From: Scatosoma sp002474405
GTDB taxonomy: Bacteria; Bacillota; Clostridia; Christensenellales; Borkfalkiaceae
Length of the DNA: 64,000 nucleotides
NCBI GenBank assembly: GCA_937892545.1
Contig: CALAFO010000047.1
Coordinates: 8,669-72,668, forward strand
Direction: 5' to 3'
The translations under genes and the position numbers were made by a program. The notes under the pieces were generated by a model. That model worked only from the letters and a program-made list of their open reading frames with translations. It was not told the DNA's origin and did not search any database. Positions 59,676 to 64,000 of this stretch are shown here, piece by piece; position 1 is the first letter of the stretch, and the number at the start of each line of letters is the position of its first letter.

Positions 59676-59794
59676 GCGTTTGGCGGCGCCGCGGCAACTT
59701 TTTAATAAATATTTGGAAATCTCTCACAAATCATACACACGCGCCGCCCGTTTTTTGCATTTTCGCAGAAAAACGCCCTTTCCGCCCGCACTTT

Positions 59795-61627
59795 TCAGTG
59801 TACCAGTACGGCTTTGATACGGCGGATTCCCGCGCCGCTCGATTGTTCTTTCACGATTTTGAATTCGCCCAGCTCGCCCGTGCTTTCCGCATGCGGTCCG
59901 CCGCAGATTTCGCGGGAGAAATCGCCGATCGAATACGTTTTCACCACTTCGCCGTACTTGCTTTCAAACAGCCCGGTGAATCCCTCTTCCTTGGCTTCCG
60001 CCAGCGAAATTTCCTTCATCACCACGGGAATGTTTTCTTTGATTTTTTCGTTTACCAACGCTTCCGTGGCTTTGATTTCCTCTTCCGTCATCGCCCGCGG
60101 GAAATTGAAGTCGAAACGCAGCCGCTCTTCCGTAATGTTGGAGCCTTTCTGGTTCACGTCCTCGCCCAGCACTTTTTTCAGCGCCGCGTGCAGAAGGTGC
60201 GTCGCCGTATGCAGTCTCGTCGTTTCCACCTTGTGGTCGGCAAGCCCGCACGCGAATTTCCCTTCGCTGCCCGCTTTACTCTTTTCCTGATGCTCCTTAA
60301 ACGCCTCTTCGTACGCCGCAACGTCCACCGTAAGCCCGCGTTCTTTCGCCATTTCCGCCGTAATTTCCACGGGGAAGCCGTAGGTATCGTACAAATGGAA
60401 CGCCTGCTTGCCGCCGATCACCGTTTCGGGCACGTAGGCGGGGTCTTTCTGCGCCATGAACGCGTTCTTTCTTTCGATGCCGTTCACGCACTTTTCAAAC
60501 TCTTTCAACCCCTGCTGCAACGTTTTCGAAAACTTCGCTTCTTCCGTATTCAGCTCTTCCGCAATGCGCGCCTTGTTGGCTTCCAGTTCGGGATATACGG
60601 CTTTGTATTTCGCCACGTACGTCTCCGCGATTTTCGCAAGCGCGCCTTCGGGCAAATCGATTTTGCGCCCGTACCGCACCGCGCGGCGGATAATGCGGCG
60701 CAGAATATATCCTTGGTCGGTATTCGAAGGCGCAATGCCCTTCTCGTCGCCGATCATGAACGTCGCCGTACGCACGTGGTCGAGCAGCACGCGGAACGCC
60801 CGCGTAACTTCCTCGCTTTCGCCGTATTTCTTGCCCGTCAGCTCTTCGATTTTCGCTATCGCGTTTTCGAAAAGGTCGGTCTCGTATACGCTCGTCTTGC
60901 CGTTCAACACGCACAGCGCGCGTTCCAGCCCCATGCCCGTATCCACGTTCTTCTGCTTCAGTTCTTCGAACTTCCCGTCCGCCGTCTTGTTGAAACGCAT
61001 GAATACGTCGTTCCAGATTTCGAGGAACGCCCCGCACGAACAATCGGGGTTGCACGTCGGCGAACATTTCGGCTTGCGGATAACGAACATTTCCGTATCC
61101 GTGCCGCAAGGTCCCGTCAAGCCCGCAGGTCCCCACCAGTTATTTTCGCGCGGCATAAAGTAAATGTTTTCTTTTTTGATGCCCGCCTTCTCCCACAGCT
61201 CGGCGGCTTCGTCGTCGCGCGGCGCCGTTTCGTCGCCCGCAAATACCGTTACCGCAAGCTTGTCCGCGGGAATATGCAGATAGTCCGCCCCCGTCAGAAA
61301 TTCGTACGACCAGGGAATCATTTCTTTCTTGAAATAATCTCCGAGCGACCAGTTCCCCAGCATTTCGAAGAACGTGCAGTGTCTCTCGTCGCCCACATCG
61401 TCTATATCGCCCGTACGCACGCACTTCTGCACGTCGGTCAGGCGTTTGCCCGCCGGGTGCTTTTCGCCTAACAGATAAGGCACCAGCGGGTGCATGCCCG
61501 CCGTGGTAAACAGCACGGTGGGGTCGTTTTCGGGAATCAGCGAGGCGGAAGGAATCACCTTGTGCCCGCGCTTTTCAAAAAAGCTGAGATACATTTCGCG
61601 CAAACTTTCGCTTGTATATTCTTTCAT
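59795..61627 (-). CDS. alaS: Alanyl-tRNA synthetase lacking the C-Ala domain
   Basis: A 610-residue class II synthetase, against about 875 residues in most bacteria. Catalytic domain: RGHKVIPSASLIPENDPTVLFTTAGMHPLVPYLLGE (motif 2 region CTFFEMLGNWSLGDYFK) and tRNA-recognition helices. The editing domain is intact: zinc/water ligands HTATH and CGGPHAES. The protein stops right after GAGIRRIKAVLVH, where normal AlaRS continues into the DHHA1/C-Ala domain. No frame remnant of C-Ala follows; the next 200 bases are non-coding, so it is a genuine short form. It is 46 bases downstream of cysS. It may be the only AlaRS or a second copy. Confidence 0.9.
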   Translation of the reverse strand: MKEYTSESLREMYLSFFEKRGHKVIPSASLIPENDPTVLFTTAGMHPLVPYLLGEKHPAGKRLTDVQKCVRTGDIDDVGDERHCTFFEMLGNWSLGDYFKKEMIPWSYEFLTGADYLHIPADKLAVTVFAGDETAPRDDEAAELWEKAGIKKENIYFMPRENNWWGPAGLTGPCGTDTEMFVIRKPKCSPTCNPDCSCGAFLEIWNDVFMRFNKTADGKFEELKQKNVDTGMGLERALCVLNGKTSVYETDLFENAIAKIEELTGKKYGESEEVTRAFRVLLDHVRTATFMIGDEKGIAPSNTDQGYILRRIIRRAVRYGRKIDLPEGALAKIAETYVAKYKAVYPELEANKARIAEELNTEEAKFSKTLQQGLKEFEKCVNGIERKNAFMAQKDPAYVPETVIGGKQAFHLYDTYGFPVEITAEMAKERGLTVDVAAYEEAFKEHQEKSKAGSEGKFACGLADHKVETTRLHTATHLLHAALKKVLGEDVNQKGSNITEERLRFDFNFPRAMTEEEIKATEALVNEKIKENIPVVMKEISLAEAKEEGFTGLFESKYGEVVKTYSIGDFSREICGGPHAESTGELGEFKIVKEQSSGAGIRRIKAVLVH

Positions 61628-61673
61628 ATCGGTTTTACCTCTGTTTGAATTGCCTTTTTTGTTTTTCCGGCGC

Positions 61674-63086
61674 TCAGAGCTTCGAAAGCTCGTAGCCGTC
61701 TTTTTTGTCTTTCACCGCGTAGCCTAAACCGGCGAGTTTTTCGCGCAGCTCGTCGCTTTTTTGCCAGTCTTTCGCCGCGCGCGCCGCTTTCCGCTCCTCC
61801 GCAATCGCCACAACGTCGTCAGGAATCGCTTCTTCGTGCGCCTTTTCGTACCAAGCAAGGTATTCTGACGGCTGTTTTTCAAACAAACCGAGCAGCGAAT
61901 AGGTTTTCTTCACCTGATTCGCAAGCGCAATCGCCTTTCCGTCTTTCGCGGCGAGAAACGCGCGGATTTCCTTGAAAACCGCAAACAAATCGCTGAGCGC
62001 CAGCGCCGTATTGAAATCGTCGTCCATCGCGGCATCGAAGTTTTTATCCACCTTCGCGGCGTACTTTTCGTCGTCGCCGTCCGCTTTCAGCCCCGCCTTT
62101 TCCGCTTCGTCCGCTTCGGCAAGCACCAGATAAAAATCGCGCATGTGCTTTTCCGCTTCGGGGAACAAATCGTCCGTAATGTTGATGTCGCCGCGATAAT
62201 TCGTCTGCAACAGCGCGAATTTAATCGCTTCGTCCGAATATTTATCCAGCAGGTCGGATAACAGCAGACTGTTTCCAAGCGATTTGCTCATCTTCTGCCC
62301 GTTCACTTTAATTAAGCCGTTGTGCGTCCAGTATTTCACAAACCGCTTGCCCGTCAAAGCTTCGCTCTGCGCAATCTCGTTTTCGTGATGCGGGAAGATC
62401 AGGTCTCTGCCGCCGCCGTGCAAATCTATCTGGTCGCCGAACGCCGCGCGGTTCATCGCCGAACATTCGATATGCCAGCCGGGGCGCCCTTTGCCCCACG
62501 GCGAATCCCAGAAAATTTCTCCCTCTTTCGCCGCCTTCCACAGCGCGAAATCATAGGCGTGTTTTTTCTGTTCGTCGTTCTCCACGCGCACGCCGTCCAA
62601 CGCGTCTTCGAGGTTCCGCCCGGATAAATGCCCGTACGCGGGATAGGTGTCCACGTCGAAATACACGCTGCCGTCCGCCGTCGCATAGGCATGCCCTTTA
62701 TCGATCAGCCCCTGAATAAAGGAGATGATGTTGCCGATGTTTTCGGTGGCTTTCAGCCACAAATCGGGGTCGTCCACATGGAAGCGCCGCATCACGCCGT
62801 TGATGTTTTCAATCATCTTCGCCGCATAAACGTCGGCGGGAATCCCCGTCTCGCGCGATTTGGCGATAATTTTATCGTCCACGTCGGTGTAATTGCGCGC
62901 ATAGGTTACGTCGAAGCCCTTTTTTTCGAGGTACTTGCGCATGATGTCGTAAATGAGAGCCTGATAGCCGTGCCCCACGTGCGCCTCGCCGGAAACGGTA
63001 ATGCCGCACGCATACATTTTCACTTTGCCCGGTTCCATCGGCACGAATTCTTCTTTTTGTCTTGTCAACGAATTATAAATTTTCAT
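61674..63086 (-). CDS. cysS: Cysteinyl-tRNA synthetase
   Basis: A 470-residue class I synthetase. The HIGH motif appears as EAHVGHGYQALIYD and the KMSKS motif as GQKMSKSLGNSLLL. Zinc ligands are in MYACGITV, WHIECSAM and FPHHENEIAQ. The C-terminal helical DALR-like part ends in the anticodon-binding tail (DWQKSDELREKLAGLGYAVKDKKDGY). Length is normal. Upstream lies a hairpin repeat; no T-box is seen. It precedes alaS on the same strand, so the two synthetase genes probably form an operon. Confidence 0.96.
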   Translation of the reverse strand: MKIYNSLTRQKEEFVPMEPGKVKMYACGITVSGEAHVGHGYQALIYDIMRKYLEKKGFDVTYARNYTDVDDKIIAKSRETGIPADVYAAKMIENINGVMRRFHVDDPDLWLKATENIGNIISFIQGLIDKGHAYATADGSVYFDVDTYPAYGHLSGRNLEDALDGVRVENDEQKKHAYDFALWKAAKEGEIFWDSPWGKGRPGWHIECSAMNRAAFGDQIDLHGGGRDLIFPHHENEIAQSEALTGKRFVKYWTHNGLIKVNGQKMSKSLGNSLLLSDLLDKYSDEAIKFALLQTNYRGDINITDDLFPEAEKHMRDFYLVLAEADEAEKAGLKADGDDEKYAAKVDKNFDAAMDDDFNTALALSDLFAVFKEIRAFLAAKDGKAIALANQVKKTYSLLGLFEKQPSEYLAWYEKAHEEAIPDDVVAIAEERKAARAAKDWQKSDELREKLAGLGYAVKDKKDGYELSKL

Positions 63087-63109
63087 AGTATTGCCTTTTT
63101 GATTTTCTG

Positions 63110-63302
63110 CCTTGTTCCAAATCTTCCTCTTTTCGCGTTTTCTTGGGGAAGAAAAGCGCGAAAAATGTTCAGCTTTATTTCAAGCCTTCCCCCCGGGGGG
63201 AAGGTGTCGCCGAACGGCGACGAATGAGGGGCGCAACACTTTATGGGCGCACGCAGATAAAACCGCAAGGTGCGCCGTTATGCGCACGCGTCATTCAAAC
63301 GA
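63110..63302 (+). repeat. Dispersed hairpin repeat, family A (copy A6) with flanking relative
   Basis: A relative of the 62-bp unit (CTTGTTCCAA...GTTCAGCTTTATTTCAAG) leads into AGCCTTCCCCCCGGGGGGAAGG, stem 2 GTCGCCG-AA-CGGCGAC, GAATGAGGGGCG, an inner GGGCGCAC/GTGCGCC palindrome, and the family end TCATTCAAACG. That end overlaps the last codons of the next gene. Confidence 0.82.
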
Positions 63303-63929
63303 AAAGAACAAGCCGTCCACGGCATACTCCTCCAGCGCCGCGTCTATCATCTCCGCATTATGCACGCGGTTCACCAGCAGATACGAAATCACCACGTCTT
63401 TCACAATCGCATAATCGAAACTCACGTTGCAAACGCCCATCAGAGCTTCGGTATCCTGCATCGAAAACCCGCATGCCAGCGCCAGCGTGAAAATCAGATT
63501 TTTCGTGGGATAATACGCCCCTTTCAGAATGCGTTTTTTCGTCTTTTCGCCTATGTCCGTTACGTCCAGCGCCTGCTCCGGCGTAACCGAATACTTCGCG
63601 CAGATTCCCGCAAACACCTTTTTAAACGAATACTTCGAACGGTTACATCGCAATTTTTCGAAAAATCCCAGCGGACGGAACGAAAACGAAAACGTATAAT
63701 CGCTCATTCTCTCTTTCAGCTGTTTCAAAAGCGCCGCCTTGTTCTCCTGCAAACTCAGCCGCATCGTTTCGGGCGGCAGCGTATAAGAATAATCCGTGCC
63801 GTCCTCGCGCCTCTGCGTCGTCTGCATTTTCGGCATCACGTAGCCTTTCAGAACGCACATTCTGTCGTAATTTGCGTATTTCTCGCAAAAATAATCGTCA
63901 AGATCGGAAATGAAAGCGTATTTTTCCAC
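63291..63929 (-). CDS. Helical protein of unknown function, possibly HTH-containing
   Basis: A 212-residue protein if started at the GTG 63929, which has GAGGGAGAG upstream; no better ATG exists. It is all-helical by composition. Residues about 120-175 (FAGICAKYSVTPEQALDVTDIGEKTKKRILKGAYYPTKNLIFTLALACG, as one region) resemble XRE-like domains found in accessory regulators and abortive-infection-type proteins: a helix-turn-helix with a 'GxxxPxxxxIFxLAxAxG' step. A second helical bundle follows. I do not recognise the family. The last residues and stop (SFE, TGA) come from the end of an adjoining family A repeat. Confidence 0.65.
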   Translation of the reverse strand: MEKYAFISDLDDYFCEKYANYDRMCVLKGYVMPKMQTTQRREDGTDYSYTLPPETMRLSLQENKAALLKQLKERMSDYTFSFSFRPLGFFEKLRCNRSKYSFKKVFAGICAKYSVTPEQALDVTDIGEKTKKRILKGAYYPTKNLIFTLALACGFSMQDTEALMGVCNVSFDYAIVKDVVISYLLVNRVHNAEMIDAALEEYAVDGLFFSFE

Positions 63930-64000
63930 GTTTTTCTCTCCCTCGCGCCTCCGTTTTTTCTCCGCAATCCCAAAAGCAGGGCACACCCCGCGCGATCGGG

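Noticed and set aside
59700..59794. Hidden C-Ala fragment of alaS after a frameshift
   Set aside because: No frame downstream of the stop shows DHHA1-like sequence; the region is short and AT-rich before the ftsH promoter.
60600..61471. Plus-strand genes inside alaS and other long antisense frames (for example 59798-61471, 26-26.7 kb, 10.4-11.2 kb, 27.2-28.3 kb)
   Set aside because: High-GC mirror frames of conserved genes; translated products are Arg/His/Phe-rich with no family features and no start signals.

Overview
The window looks like a chromosomal segment of a Gram-positive, Clostridia-like bacterium (Bacillota), probably an uncultured gut-type lineage; the lineage is an inference. 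Support: sigma-A promoters of the TTGACA-17-TATAAT type, often with an extended TGn -10; AGGAGG-type ribosome binding sites; Gram-positive lipoboxes with no outer-membrane genes; a gyrB-gyrA pair; the yabM-yabN neighbour pair known from Bacillus; NatAB; KtrAB; a PdaB-type deacetylase; and BspA-type leucine-rich repeat lipoproteins. No rRNA, tRNA, CRISPR array, phage or transposase gene was found.

Layout. 1-5.9 kb: the end of an unknown gene, then three tandem paralogous LRR lipoproteins, each closed by a near-identical terminator hairpin. 5.9-18 kb: a SecB-like chaperone, a fused ABC transporter, a maf-mreB pair, a Ppx/GppA phosphatase, a two-gene TauE/SafE exporter and a very large surface protein. 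18-32 kb: RsmF-type methyltransferase plus DEDDh exonuclease, serS, a P-type ATPase, another LRR lipoprotein, a purine permease, gyrA and gyrB. 32-35.5 kb is a gene-poor patch with a Z-DNA-prone tract, dispersed hairpin repeats, a divergent DegV/TetR pair, a regulator remnant and a low-GC membrane protein. 35.6-48 kb: dus, yabN and yabM; a structured leader RNA resembling a manganese (yybP-ykoY) riboswitch; an oadB-oadG-CDF operon; an XRE switch; a DMT permease; ktrA-ktrB. 47.5-57.6 kb: tandem-OB SSB, PdaB, natAB, mgtE behind a leader peptide, a TetR-flavodoxin-PAP2 cluster, an AraC-GyrI regulator and two divergent XRE regulators. 57.6-64 kb: ftsH, an alanyl-tRNA synthetase lacking C-Ala, cysS and an unrecognised helical protein.

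Several parts concern metal and ion balance: a putative Mn2+ riboswitch before a CDF exporter with a Mn-type metal site, an acidic leader peptide before the Mg2+ channel mgtE, KtrAB for K+, NatAB and the OadB pump for Na+, and a P-type cation ATPase. The strongest candidates for new biology are: the mgtE leader peptide, whose ribosome binding site pairs with its own 3' codons; the riboswitch-like RNA whose closing stem shares bases with a terminator; two dispersed hairpin-repeat families with covarying stems that sit at gene 3' ends; a 46-bp alternating purine-pyrimidine tract in the gyrB leader; and apparently leaderless promoters at ktrB and an XRE gene. All functional calls come from reading the sequence and from family knowledge; nothing was searched or folded by computer.
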